A stretch of DNA of 64,000 bases from the NCBI RefSeq assembly GCF_903946935.1, contig NZ_CAJAXH010000151.1, forward strand, positions 19,029-83,028, in the 5' to 3' direction. The notes under the pieces are model-generated. The model saw nothing but the letters and a program-made list of their open reading frames with translations. It was not told the origin of the DNA and searched no databases. Shown one piece after another: positions 8,123 through 16,682 of the stretch (its first letter is position 1; each line of letters starts with the position of its first letter). The position numbers and the translations under genes were made by a program. The stretch comes from an uncultured Thiodictyon sp. GTDB taxonomy: Bacteria; Pseudomonadota; Gammaproteobacteria; Chromatiales; Chromatiaceae.

Positions 8123-10798
8123 ATGACAAACGAAGCCTCTTTATCCGAACTGCGGCATGCGATCGACGATCTGTTCCATCCCCAGAGCCTCTTGGTGCGG
8201 CGCGGACGGGAGGGATCAGTGGATCTGCGTGTTCTGGCCGATGCGTTCGCGGATACCGACGATCCTTTGGGGTTACTGACAGAGCAACTGGAAGAGCGTG
8301 GTCTACGCCTGCCCGAGCGCACCCTGACCCTGCTCAAGTCGCCGGACGATTTGGAGGAGGGCGAGGAGCAACTTTTGTTCTCCCAACGTCTGATCGGTAC
8401 GCCAAATTGGCCTGATGCCCTGATGCTGGAGCCCCAACCGCTGGTGCCCGATGACCGCGGCCTTCCCGACGGGGTCAAGGTGATCGCGTTCTGGGGCATC
8501 AAGGGTGGAGTCGGCCGTGCCACGGCCTTGTCCCATGTCGCGATGTTGCTGGGACGCCGACAGGTGAAGGTCCTCGCAGTCGACTTGGACTTGGAGTCCC
8601 CGGCCCTGGTCGGTGCGCTGACGGGCGACCCGGACGGCGGTGGTCGGACGCGTTTCGAGGACCTGGTTCGGCGGGCCGGGGACCCAACTGTCGCCGATGC
8701 GACGCTTGACCGATTACTTGAAGGCAGTCTGATGGCCGGTGTCGACGCGGGCGCCCTGGTCGAGGTTCTGGGGCCGGCGAAGGCCGATATCCCGTTTGTC
8801 CACGCCTTGCTGGGGCCGCTTGCCCCAAGCGTCCTGTACCGCGGTTCCCGGCCGCCGCTAAGGCGGCTGCTGGAAGCCGCGATCCGCGTCTCCCAGGCGC
8901 GGGTGGTTCTGTTGGATGCCCGCTCCGGTTACTGCGACGAATCCGCTCTGGCCGTTCTTGACCTGGCAGACGAGGTGGTCCTGTTCGCCTCGCCCGCACC
9001 CTCGACCTATCCGTCTCTGGTCCCGGCGGTCATTGCCTTGGAGCGTAGCCGCAGGGCGCGTGGACGGCCCGCGCTGGTGCATTTCGTGGCTGGCATGCTA
9101 CCGGCAGGTGATGACGCGCGACGGCGCTGCCTGGAGGAATTGCAGGCCCAACTGGAGCAGGCCCGCGCAGAGATCGCCGAGGCGTTGGCGACACCGGCCG
9201 ATGACCTGCCGGCCGATGTCAACATCATTTCTATCGACTACTCAGCGCGCATCGTCGAGAACGATGGTGGCCTGTTGGTGAGCGGCATTGGGGAGGGTTA
9301 TCGGGACCTGGCCGATCGCATCGAACCGCCGCCGTTGCCAAGGGCGCTGGCTCAAATCGCGGAGGGTTGGGCGGCTCAGGTGATCCGGGAAGCCGTGGTT
9401 CCCGTGCCACAGGCGGAGAGTGCAGACCCACAAGATCTGGCCCGGCTGTTCACACGCACATCGGACCTGGACCGCTTTGTGCGTCACGACACCTGTCTCG
9501 TGCTTGGTGCCAAGGGAACCGGCAAGAGCTACCTGCGGCGGATCTGCCTGGAGCAGCCGGAACTCCTCAGGCAGCGCTCAGGCGTCTCGTCACTCCAGAA
9601 CGTCATCTTCGTTGAGGGCTATGCCAGCCCGCGCTCCAGCCGAGGAGCGAGGCCGCCGGCATCCCAAAACCTCCTCTTGGAGCTTGACAGGGCCTTCCCA
9701 GATCGCTGGCGGGATGCGTGGTCCATACTGGCCCTGAGTAGAGCGATGGTCGCGCTTGGCAGGGAATGGCGCTTCAGCTTCTCCAATTCGGCAATGGATA
9801 AGCAGTTCAAACTCTTGGTGGATGCTCCGGGCGAGCAGGGTGTCTTGGATGCTATTGGTACCCTCATCGACCAGGGGCAACCGCTGCTGATCAGTGATGC
9901 CTGGCGCGCTCTGGACGAGTGGTGCGAGCGCAAAGGTAAACGCGTCACCCTGTTATTTGACGATCTGGACGTCGCCCTCGGCGAGACCGAGGAAGGGCTC
10001 AAACGGCGCCGCGGATTGATCGTGGGATTGCTTGACCAGACGAACGCCTCCTGGGTTTCCACCCGCCAGGTCGGTGTGAAAGTTTTTCTCCGCAAGGATA
10101 TTTTCGACGGTCTCGGCACCGAAGAGCAAGCCAAGTACCAAAAGCGTGATGTGACACTCACTTGGCGTCCGGACGATATTTGGCGCCTGATCGTGCGCGC
10201 AATGGCGGCTGCCTCCGCAACATTTCGCGCTCATGTCGCGGAACGCGGAGTCAATATCGATAACCTGGAAGAGACGCCGCGCGAGGACTGGGCGGCCGCC
10301 CTGGAGTTGATCTGGGGAGATCGTTTGGGTACGGGTGAGAGTAATACGCGCTCCACCAGCTGGGTGGAAAAGCGGTTGCGTGACGGCAAAGAACGCCTGT
10401 TTCCGCGCGCTGCACTCTGGTTGCTCGAGGCCGCCGTGCGCATCCGCAAGGGCCGCCGCGTCGGGTCGGCTCCCCTGCTGGACCCGCGCTCGCTTCGTGA
10501 CGCCATGCCAGAGGTTTCCAGCGCGCGCCTGGAAGAACTATTGACCGAGAGTGGTCAAGAGCAGCGTTCTCGCATCTTACGTCTGACGGGTTTCAAGTCA
10601 TACCAGAATGAGGATGACTTCCTGGAAGCCCTTAAGAATGCCGGAGAAAGTGAACCGCTCTCCGCTCTGAATATCTTAAGAGAGCTTGGTATCGTCGAAA
10701 TCGGCTTGCGGCGCAACAGGACAGCAGCCACCTCACGCATCGTGGACCTGTATGCCTTTGCGCCCCGGCTGGATATTGCGCGTCTTGGTCGCCGTTGA
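8123..10798 (+). CDS. Dual P-loop protein: KGGVGR-variant ParA/MinD-like ATPase fused to Sll1717-like ATPase
   Basis: An 891-residue protein with no signal or membrane segment. About residues 115-410 resemble the ParA/MinD fold: VIAFWGIKGGVGRATALSHV (deviant Walker A with R in place of the usual K-S/T, from about residue 127), then VLAVDLDLESPALVG and VVLLDARSGYCDESALAVL. A second P-loop, GAKGTGKSYLRR, starts near residue 462. Its Walker B is TLLFDDLDVALGE near 610, followed by an arginine-rich lid (LRKDIF), like the Sll1717-type P-loop ATPases often found in defence contexts. The C-terminal ~200 residues look like a winged-helix region. With the HEPN-like gene just upstream it looks like a sensor/effector conflict system. 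No partition partner (ParB) or plasmid genes are nearby, so chromosome partitioning is unlikely. Confidence 0.7.
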   Translation: MTNEASLSELRHAIDDLFHPQSLLVRRGREGSVDLRVLADAFADTDDPLGLLTEQLEERGLRLPERTLTLLKSPDDLEEGEEQLLFSQRLIGTPNWPDALMLEPQPLVPDDRGLPDGVKVIAFWGIKGGVGRATALSHVAMLLGRRQVKVLAVDLDLESPALVGALTGDPDGGGRTRFEDLVRRAGDPTVADATLDRLLEGSLMAGVDAGALVEVLGPAKADIPFVHALLGPLAPSVLYRGSRPPLRRLLEAAIRVSQARVVLLDARSGYCDESALAVLDLADEVVLFASPAPSTYPSLVPAVIALERSRRARGRPALVHFVAGMLPAGDDARRRCLEELQAQLEQARAEIAEALATPADDLPADVNIISIDYSARIVENDGGLLVSGIGEGYRDLADRIEPPPLPRALAQIAEGWAAQVIREAVVPVPQAESADPQDLARLFTRTSDLDRFVRHDTCLVLGAKGTGKSYLRRICLEQPELLRQRSGVSSLQNVIFVEGYASPRSSRGARPPASQNLLLELDRAFPDRWRDAWSILALSRAMVALGREWRFSFSNSAMDKQFKLLVDAPGEQGVLDAIGTLIDQGQPLLISDAWRALDEWCERKGKRVTLLFDDLDVALGETEEGLKRRRGLIVGLLDQTNASWVSTRQVGVKVFLRKDIFDGLGTEEQAKYQKRDVTLTWRPDDIWRLIVRAMAAASATFRAHVAERGVNIDNLEETPREDWAAALELIWGDRLGTGESNTRSTSWVEKRLRDGKERLFPRAALWLLEAAVRIRKGRRVGSAPLLDPRSLRDAMPEVSSARLEELLTESGQEQRSRILRLTGFKSYQNEDDFLEALKNAGESEPLSALNILRELGIVEIGLRRNRTAATSRIVDLYAFAPRLDIARLGRR

Positions 10799-10954
10799 TG
10801 CTTGGTGAGAGGGCCATAGGGCGATCCGCCACCGGTGCTACTTCATGATCGAGGTGGCGATGTTCGGGTTGCCGGGATTCACAACAATAGTTCCGGTATT
10901 CGGGATCACGATCGACCGGCTGTCACTCGTCCTTGCGGGGATTCTAAATTGAAA

Positions 10955-11213
10955 CGTTTCGGGTTGCTCGCCCGGCACCACGGGTCTTCCACAACCGCCT
11001 GCTGCCGGGGATGCTCAAGGGCGAGGACGAGTATGTCGTCATCGGCGGGGTGGCGTCGATCATAATCCCGGCCAGCGGCGTGCGTAGTCAGGGCTTCCAG
11101 CCCTGACGGTGTCAGGCCAAGATGGCCTGACTACGCACTCGGCGAGCCCAAGTGGCCGGAATCTTGATCAAGGCCGGCGGGGTCTACGCGGTGCGAATCT
11201 CGACCCTGTGAGC
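10955..11213 (+). pseudogene. Decayed second copy of the draT 3' end
   Basis: Three blocks match draT in order. 10958-10984 matches 7055-7081 with one change; 10984-11051 matches about 7409-7480 with a 3-nt gap; 11176-11213 matches about 7474-7508, including the final codons and TGA. About 325 bp of draT between the first two blocks is missing, and a 124-bp inverted-repeat element splits the last two. It cannot encode DraT. It lies downstream of the HEPN/ATPase cassette, so that cassette is bracketed by intact draT and this remnant. Confidence 0.85.
11052..11175. mobile_element. MITE-like insertion with 8-bp direct repeats
   Basis: A 124-bp insert in the draT remnant. It is flanked by GGCGGGGT at 11044-11051 and 11176-11183, the likely target duplication. 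The outer 23 bp of each end are inverted repeats (18 of 23 match; the left begins GGCGTCGATCATAATCCCGG). Inside, GCGTAGTCAGG and CCTGACTACGC form a second inverted pair around 11091-11143. It has no ORF, so it would depend on a transposase elsewhere. Confidence 0.75.
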
Positions 11214-11351
11214 GGTTCGTGTGTTCCTACATGGCTGGCAGCGGCGGCGCCGTCTCCGGTGCGACTGCGCCGCGACCGCGCTGTGAACCTTTTCTGCCCG
11301 CGTCATTTCGTCTAGTCTTGAGAGCAAACCCTGAGCAGGAGAGGATGCAGA

Positions 11352-11585
11352 ATGTCTGCCGCCGTTGCCATCCCGATCGCCCCGCCGATTGCCGCCGGTC
11401 CCAGGCGCCACCCCATCACCCTGAGCGAATACTTCCGGATGGGCGAGACTGGTACACTGGACCCGGCGGCGCGGGTCGAACTGATTGAAGGAGACCTCAT
11501 CGACAGGCCGCCCATCGGCCCGTCCCATGCCAGCAAGACCAACCGAATAAATCACGCTTACGCATTGGTTTCAATTCGCGCCTAG
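11352..11585 (+). pseudogene. Truncated Uma2-family (DUF820) endonuclease-like gene
   Basis: The frame starts well, with AGGAGAGG upstream of the ATG at 11352, and encodes the N terminus of a Uma2-family PD-(D/E)XK protein: HPITLSEYFRMGETG, then RVELIEGDLIDRPPIGPSHA. After ASKTNRINHA the similarity stops and the frame runs into the oldest, degenerate CRISPR repeat at 11568. Family members are about 180-200 residues, so only the first third is left and the nuclease core is missing. It appears to have been cut by the trailer end of the CRISPR array. Confidence 0.65.
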
Positions 11586-12976
11586 TCAAATGACTGGGCG
11601 ATGCGCAGTGGGGCAGACGCAGTTCATCCTGCGCAAAGATTTTCAATCCACGCCCGGCGAATTCGCCGGGCGATGCCGCTCGATACCCTGCTGTTCCGCG
11701 CACCGGGGCGCGTTTCAATCCACGCCCGGCGAATTCGCCGGGCGATGCCCACAATTGAGGCTAGTCCGCTAACGCCGAAATTGTTTCAATCCACGCCCGG
11801 CGAATTCGCCGGGCGATGCTTTGAATCTGGACCAGCGTACGTGCCACCATTGTCAGTTTCAATCCACGCCCGGCGAATTTGCCGGGCGATGCCGTTCAAG
11901 CGCTGCCCCACGCCGCCTGCCAAGCCGTTTCAATCCACGCCCGGCGAATTCGCCGGGCGATGCTCGCCGCAGCGCGTCAACCCCGCGGGGTTGGACGCGT
12001 TTCAATCCACGCCCGGCGAATTCGCCGGGCGATGCCCCCCAGTGGCTGGAGCACGCGGTGCTGAAGCGTGTTTCAATCCACGCCCGGCGAATTCGCCGGG
12101 CGATGCAGCCACACCAACGCCACCAGCGCCACAGGGTGGAAGTTTCAATCCACGCCCGGCGAATTCGCCGGGCGATGCGAACCCTGTGTACGCGGAGCGT
12201 GGGTGGTGCATCTGTTTCAATCCACGCCCGGCGAATTCGCCGGGCGATGCAGTACGTCACCGTGGCACGCGAGTTTAGGTTTACAGTTTCAATCCACGCC
12301 CGGCGAATTCGCCGGGCGATGCCTCACACGAGCTAACACCCCTCCCACACTCTGAAGTTTCAATCCACGCCCGGCGAATTCGCCGGGCGATGCCGACCCC
12401 AAAGGTTTCGATTACATCAATACGGGAGTTTCAATCCACGCCCGGCGAATTCGCCGGGCGATGCTGACTCGGTGCATCAAATTGCGCTTGCACTGCAAAG
12501 CGTTTCAATCCACGCCCGGCGAATTCGCCGGGCGATGCGCCTGGCCAGCGTGCTAACCAGGCTAGATACGCACAAGTTTCAATCCACGCCCGGCGAATTC
12601 GCCGGGCGATGCGATGGTCGGCATCGCCTCTGCCCTGCCCTTGGTGCCGTTTCAATCCACGCCCGGCGAATTCGCCGGGCGATGCGTATCCGCGCTAAAC
12701 GGGGTAGGCAGGCGTACTACAGTTTCAATCCACGCCCGGCGAATTCGCCGGGCGATGCGAAATGCACCCGCGGAACCGGGCGCAGAGCGATCGAGTTTCA
12801 ATCCACGCCCGGCGAATTCGCCGGGCGATGCATGATTCGATCGTGTTTTTGCCTGGCTGCGATCCGGGTTTCAATCCACGCCCGGCGAATTCGCCGGGCG
12901 ATGCGCCCGACGTCGGTTGATCGCGTCTGCGATCCTAATGTTTCAATCCACGCCCGGCGAATTCGCCGGGCGATGC
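11568..12976 (-). CRISPR. Type I-C CRISPR array, 20 repeats and 19 spacers
   Basis: Repeats are 37 bp with 34-37 bp spacers. Repeat starts are 11568, 11640, 11712, 11783, 11856, 11927, 11999, 12070, 12142, 12214, 12286, 12357, 12428, 12502, 12576, 12649, 12722, 12795, 12868 and 12940. Read on the minus strand the repeat begins GCATCGCCCGG and ends CGTGGATTGAAAC, the usual I-C 3' handle, so the transcript runs leftward from a leader at 12977-13155 next to cas2. The repeat core is a perfect 22-bp palindrome centred on GAATTC. The repeat at 11568 is strongly degenerate, those at 11640 and 11856 each carry one substitution, and the rest are identical. Newest spacers should be at the 12940 end. 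Confidence 0.97.
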
Positions 12977-13155
12977 CCCGCGGCGGCAAGCGTTTGATTG
13001 CGCAGCGGAACAAGTGAAGCTTGCGCGAACCAGCGGGCGGGCGCAAGCGTTATGCTGGGCCGCGGAAGGATCTGCTTGCCTAAGTTGTTAAAGATCATAG
13101 AGATAGATGCTGCGCGAACCTGCCGGGGTTTCGGCAGTCGCTTGGGGTTCGCGCG
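12977..13155 (-). promoter_or_regulatory. CRISPR leader region
   Basis: A 179-bp non-coding stretch between cas2 and the leader-proximal repeat, on the side predicted by repeat orientation. It contains a hairpin-forming segment (CTTGCGC ... GCGCAAG, around 13019-13048) and an AT-richer stretch, AAGTTGTTAAAGATCATAG, near 13082-13101 that may hold the array promoter. No exact promoter is assigned. Confidence 0.6.
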
Positions 13156-13446
13156 TCAGACGATGAGGGGGGCCTCAAAGTCCAGCGACCGGAAGGTGCC
13201 ATATTGCTTGACGCGGAGATCGTGAGGCTCCGTGAGTCGATAGAAACGGAGGTTGTCTTCTGTAACATCGATTTCGGCAAGTAGGTCGCGTTCAAGCTCT
13301 TCGAATTGCATCTGGTTGACTTGGCACTCGAAGACCGACTTCTGTACCCTCTGGCCAAACCGTAGACAGACCTTCGCAGCCCGGCGCAAGCGGCGGCGAC
13401 CTTCCCTGGTTTCGGTCGATACGTCATAGGTGGCGATGACGAGCAT
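13156..13446 (-). CDS. cas2: CRISPR-associated endonuclease Cas2 (type I-C)
   Basis: A 96-residue Cas2 beginning [20 protein letters not shown], with the ferredoxin-like fold pattern and the conserved first-strand Asp (YDVS). [18 protein letters not shown] is typical of subtype I-C. Cas2 bridges the two Cas1 dimers during spacer integration. It is the last cas gene before the leader and array, 16 bp after cas1. Confidence 0.95.
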   Translation of the reverse strand: MLVIATYDVSTETREGRRRLRRAAKVCLRFGQRVQKSVFECQVNQMQFEELERDLLAEIDVTEDNLRFYRLTEPHDLRVKQYGTFRSLDFEAPLIV

Positions 13447-13462
13447 AATATAGGTTCCTCAT

Positions 13463-14497
13463 CTACTTGGCGAGATAGGGCAGGTAGCCTTCCATCTCGC
13501 CGCGCAGCGTGCGCGCGAGCAGGCGGGCTTGGACGAAGGGGAGTAGAACGAGCGGGACCTTGTTGTCAAGCAGCGGGTGGGCGACCTCTTCCTGTTTCCG
13601 CTCCTGCCAGGCAGCGACCACGGCTCGGCGACCCGCGTCGTTGAGCATGACGGCACCACCCTCGCGTTCGTCGAAGTCTTTGGCGTTGAGTTGGCCGCGA
13701 TTGATCAGTGTGAGTGCAAACCGGTCGACCATCACCGAGCGGAATTCTTCCTGCAGGTCCAAGGCGAGCGAGGCACGCCCGGGGCGCACGGCATGTAAGA
13801 AGCCGAGCTGAGGGTCGAGTCCGACTGCCTCGGCGGCTGAACGGCAATCGTTCATCAGCATCGAGTAGAGAAATGAGATGAGTGCGTTGAAGCGGTCGCG
13901 TGGCGGACGCTTCGTGCGTCCGTCCAGTGTGAAGCTCGCGCGTGCCTGGGGCTTGACGATAAGATTCAAGGCGGCGAAATAGCCGCGGGCGGCCTCGCCC
14001 TCGAACCCTCGCAGTGTGTCTAAGTCCGCGGCGGATGGGACCGCGCGCACCGATGCGGCCAAGGCCTCGGCGGCGCGCGTCAGGGCGTCCGCCTCGGCGG
14101 AGTCAGCGGCTTCGCGGGCGCCGCGCAGTAGAACCGAGCGGCTGTTGCGCAGCTTGCCGGCAACCACGGCGCGGGCGGTCGTGAGGGTAAAAGCGGGGTC
14201 GGCCGCCGCCCGGTGCTGCGCCTGGCGCAATAAGATGTTACCGGATACCGGCCCCTCTAACCGGGCTTTGAATCGACCCGAATTTTCGAGTAGCACCATT
14301 GACTTGCCTTCTTCCGCCAGTCGGTGCATCAGGGCCGGTGAGATCATGACATTGCCGAAACAGACCAGTGCGCCGATATGATGGAGCGGCACGCGCAACC
14401 GGGTCTGCCGCTCCACCTCGATGCGCACGGATTCATTGTCCAGGTGCGCATAGGCTTGCGGCGTCATGACGTAGAGCGTGTTTTGTACGGTATACAT
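13463..14497 (-). CDS. cas1: CRISPR-associated integrase Cas1 (type I-C)
   Basis: A 344-residue Cas1, the spacer integrase. It starts MYTVQNTLYVMTPQAYAHL and has the N-terminal beta domain with HHIGALVCFGNVMIS. The C-terminal helical domain carries catalytic elements: ARGYFAALN, then the glutamate/histidine region DPQLGFLHAVRPGRASLALD and LQEEFRSVMVDRFAL. Length and pattern are those of I-C Cas1. It starts 4 bp after the DUF433 gene, so the two are probably translated together. Confidence 0.95.
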   Translation of the reverse strand: MYTVQNTLYVMTPQAYAHLDNESVRIEVERQTRLRVPLHHIGALVCFGNVMISPALMHRLAEEGKSMVLLENSGRFKARLEGPVSGNILLRQAQHRAAADPAFTLTTARAVVAGKLRNSRSVLLRGAREAADSAEADALTRAAEALAASVRAVPSAADLDTLRGFEGEAARGYFAALNLIVKPQARASFTLDGRTKRPPRDRFNALISFLYSMLMNDCRSAAEAVGLDPQLGFLHAVRPGRASLALDLQEEFRSVMVDRFALTLINRGQLNAKDFDEREGGAVMLNDAGRRAVVAAWQERKQEEVAHPLLDNKVPLVLLPFVQARLLARTLRGEMEGYLPYLAK

Positions 14498-14501
14498 CAG
14501 G

Positions 14502-14789
14502 TTACTCCATAGTCTGCATTGAAGCGTCCTGCCCGCAAGGTCGCCTGTCGGATTGCGCCGCTTCCTGAGTGATAAAGGTCTGGTCCTTCATGCAGTCGCG
14601 GACGAAGGAAAGGACCGCTATTAAATCGCGCTGTTTGACGTGCGGATAGCTTTCCAGAATCTGCGCCTCGCTCCATCCTGAGGCCAGTAAATCGGCCACA
14701 AATTGCACGCCAATGCGAGTGTCCTTGATGCGGGGCTTGCCGAATAGGATATTGGGATCGGAAACGATGCGGTCTTGCCAATCGGTCAT
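14502..14789 (-). CDS. DUF433 protein (antitoxin-like) inside the cas operon
   Basis: A 95-residue protein with the DUF433 signature: DPNILFGKPRIKDTRIGVQF, then LLASGWSEAQILESYPHVK. DUF433 proteins are small helix-turn-helix proteins, often antitoxins paired with a DUF5615 PIN-like toxin. No DUF5615 gene is next to it. It lies between cas4 and cas1, co-directional with both, 4 bp from cas1. The last ~20 residues (AAQSDRRPCGQDASMQTME) look non-conserved. The start at 14789 has AGGAGC about 5 bp upstream. A DUF433 gene is not a usual part of I-C loci, so it is either a passenger or an added regulator. Confidence 0.85.
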   Translation of the reverse strand: MTDWQDRIVSDPNILFGKPRIKDTRIGVQFVADLLASGWSEAQILESYPHVKQRDLIAVLSFVRDCMKDQTFITQEAAQSDRRPCGQDASMQTME

Positions 14790-14957
14790 GGTACGTGCTC
14801 CTTCAGCAAATTCAGTCGTGTATCGACAGTCCGACGCCTCAGTAATCGCCCAGTCTTCCGGCTGGCAGCGTCGCCACCTGGTCCTTGGCCATAGTCCATG
14901 TGGGACGCCGCGTGTCCATTCGATACGGGTCATGTCGGGACTTGCTACTGACCCATA
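14790..14957. other. Non-coding gap between DUF433 and cas4
   Basis: A 168-bp stretch inside the otherwise tightly packed cas operon. An open frame continues upstream of DUF433 on the minus strand, but its translation (tryptophan- and arginine-rich, no motif) is not convincing as a gene. It may be residual sequence brought in with the DUF433 gene. Confidence 0.4.
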
Positions 14958-15617
14958 TCAGCCGGCTATGTCCGGCTCGAAGAGTGAGTCCAGAGCCGTC
15001 CGGTGTCGCCGCGTGGCGGCAGTGATGGTCGGCTCGCAGATGGCGTTTAGGGAGCATTGTTCACAGCGTCGGTCATTGACCGGTGGCGGCAACTGCCCGG
15101 ACGCAAGCATCGCGCGAATGGCATCCGCGGTCTCGGCTACCGAACGGCGTAACTCAGCGGTAATGACAACCTCGCGACGGCGTTTGCTGGCGGCGTGGAA
15201 GATAGCGCCCTTGGGGACCTCGCGGCCGAACATCTCTTCCAGGCAGAGGGCCTGGGCGGCGAGTTGCAGGTCGTCGTTGATGTGCTTCTTCTTCGGTCCG
15301 TGCTTGTACTCAACCGGGTAGAGGGTACCATCTGGCCAGAACTCTACCACGTCGCACTTGCCGATCAGACCCCAGTGTTCGCTCCAGACCGGGAGCGCGT
15401 ATTCTATCCGCGCGCCCTCGTGTCCGGCCACATGAGCAGCCCGGTCGACCCGCTCATGTTCTGCGTTCCCCCGGGCAGTATGGATGTTTTGCTCAAATTC
15501 CCCGTCCAGATAAATGAGCCCGCAACGCCGCGGGCAATAGCCATATTGGTTGAGCGCCGAGAGGTTGACCGGTTCGGGCGTCAGGGGCACCAGGACAGGT
15601 CCGGGGCTATCGTTCAC
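14958..15617 (-). CDS. cas4: CRISPR-associated exonuclease Cas4
   Basis: A 219-residue Cas4, a RecB-family nuclease that trims prespacers and selects those with a PAM for Cas1-Cas2. An N-terminal cysteine lies in NQYGYCPRRCGLIYLDG. The PD-(D/E)XK core is seen at IGKCDVVEFWPDG and YPVEYKHGPKKK. C-terminal cysteines CEQCSLNAIC complete the iron-sulfur site. It follows cas7 and precedes DUF433-cas1-cas2. Confidence 0.95.
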   Translation of the reverse strand: MNDSPGPVLVPLTPEPVNLSALNQYGYCPRRCGLIYLDGEFEQNIHTARGNAEHERVDRAAHVAGHEGARIEYALPVWSEHWGLIGKCDVVEFWPDGTLYPVEYKHGPKKKHINDDLQLAAQALCLEEMFGREVPKGAIFHAASKRRREVVITAELRRSVAETADAIRAMLASGQLPPPVNDRRCEQCSLNAICEPTITAATRRHRTALDSLFEPDIAG

Positions 15618-15668
15618 ATCCGTCTCCTGAATCCTTCCCGGCGACCGGGAAGGGTTAAGTTGCCTGGT

Positions 15669-16682
15669 CTAATGAGGCAGTTTGCCGTCGATCAACAATT
15701 CAACCCCGGCGGGCAGGCGCTCGGGATGAGGTGTCACCACATAGTCAGCGAAGGTCCGCGGCGAGCCCTGCAAGTCTGGGTGATGGCTGACCTCGATAAT
15801 CGCGTTGGTCTGTTTGCGCCCAGGCTGGGAGAAGTCCAGCATCCGCTGGGCCGGGGCGCAACCGAGCATGGCTTGGCGTACCTTCTGAGCAGCGTCGGTA
15901 TCGGTGCCGACGTGCTTGAAGACATAGAGCCCGCGGCAAGACATGACGCCCTTGGAGGCAGAGCGGTCGTGGTCCCACATGCCGAGCAGGGCCTCCCAGA
16001 GGTGGGTGAGATCATCATCGGAGAAGCCGGTGCCCTGTGCCAAGTGCGCGGAGACGAAACCCTTGCAGGCATAGAGTCCGTAGGGGATCAGCGACTTGCG
16101 ACCCATGGTGCGAAGTTCATCTTCGGACTGACGCTCTTCCCAAGCGCGAAACTCTGCCGACCCAATATTCGCGCCCTTTATCTCATTGTCTGCCACGGCC
16201 ATCCGTGTAATGGATGCATCTATTGGCAGGATTGGATCGAGCGACCTAGAAAATGCGACCTGGACGGGGCCACGTACTTGACCTGCGTTCGGTCCGGTTG
16301 ACATCACGGCACCAAATGTGCGGACGTCAAAGAAGGTTTGGCACATCCAGTCCTTTGCGTCGTTCGCCTTTCCTTTAGTGGTTTTCCATTTCTTTGCCTG
16401 TGAGTCGAAAGGGGGCATTCCTCCAGTCTTCTCATGGCCAAGGGCGATTTTCGTGTTTAGATTTGTTGCGTGCTCGACGAATATTGCATTAGGTGCAGTG
16501 TTTGAGAATGCCGTCTGAACATAGTTGCGTACTCGGCGCTTGATGGCCACATCGGATACCAGGCCGTGCATGTCCTCCGGGTCTAGACGGGGGCTATTCC
16601 CAGCGTCCGGGTCGCCGTTGGGGTTGCCGTTTTCGCAATCGAAAAGATAGAGAAATTCGTAGCGGTTCTGTATAGCAGTCAC
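15669..16682 (-). CDS. cas7: Type I-C Cascade backbone subunit Cas7 (Csd2)
   Basis: A 337-residue Csd2/Csh2-family protein beginning (GTG start) [20 protein letters not shown] with [15 protein letters not shown], diagnostic of I-C Cas7. It coats the crRNA spacer in Cascade. The GTG at 16682 overlaps the cas8c stop (GTGA), indicating coupling. The C terminus carries [14 protein letters not shown] sequence ([20 protein letters not shown]) common to the family. Confidence 0.95.
   Translation of the reverse strand: MTAIQNRYEFLYLFDCENGNPNGDPDAGNSPRLDPEDMHGLVSDVAIKRRVRNYVQTAFSNTAPNAIFVEHATNLNTKIALGHEKTGGMPPFDSQAKKWKTTKGKANDAKDWMCQTFFDVRTFGAVMSTGPNAGQVRGPVQVAFSRSLDPILPIDASITRMAVADNEIKGANIGSAEFRAWEERQSEDELRTMGRKSLIPYGLYACKGFVSAHLAQGTGFSDDDLTHLWEALLGMWDHDRSASKGVMSCRGLYVFKHVGTDTDAAQKVRQAMLGCAPAQRMLDFSQPGRKQTNAIIEVSHHPDLQGSPRTFADYVVTPHPERLPAGVELLIDGKLPH

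Noticed and set aside
8123..10798. Plasmid or chromosome partition ATPase (ParA)
   Set aside because: The P-loop is a KGGVGR variant, a second ATPase is fused, and no ParB, parS or replication gene is near.
11601..13017. Long ORFs across the CRISPR array with repeated FNPRPANSPGDA or VSIHARRIRRAM segments
   Set aside because: They are translations of the repeats, not proteins.
12977..13155. A small gene in the CRISPR leader
   Set aside because: No motif or ribosome site; the position between cas2 and the first repeat is that of a leader.
14790..14933. N-terminal extension of the DUF433 gene to 14933
   Set aside because: The added residues are Trp/Arg-rich with no DUF433 similarity, and a ribosome site lies before 14789.
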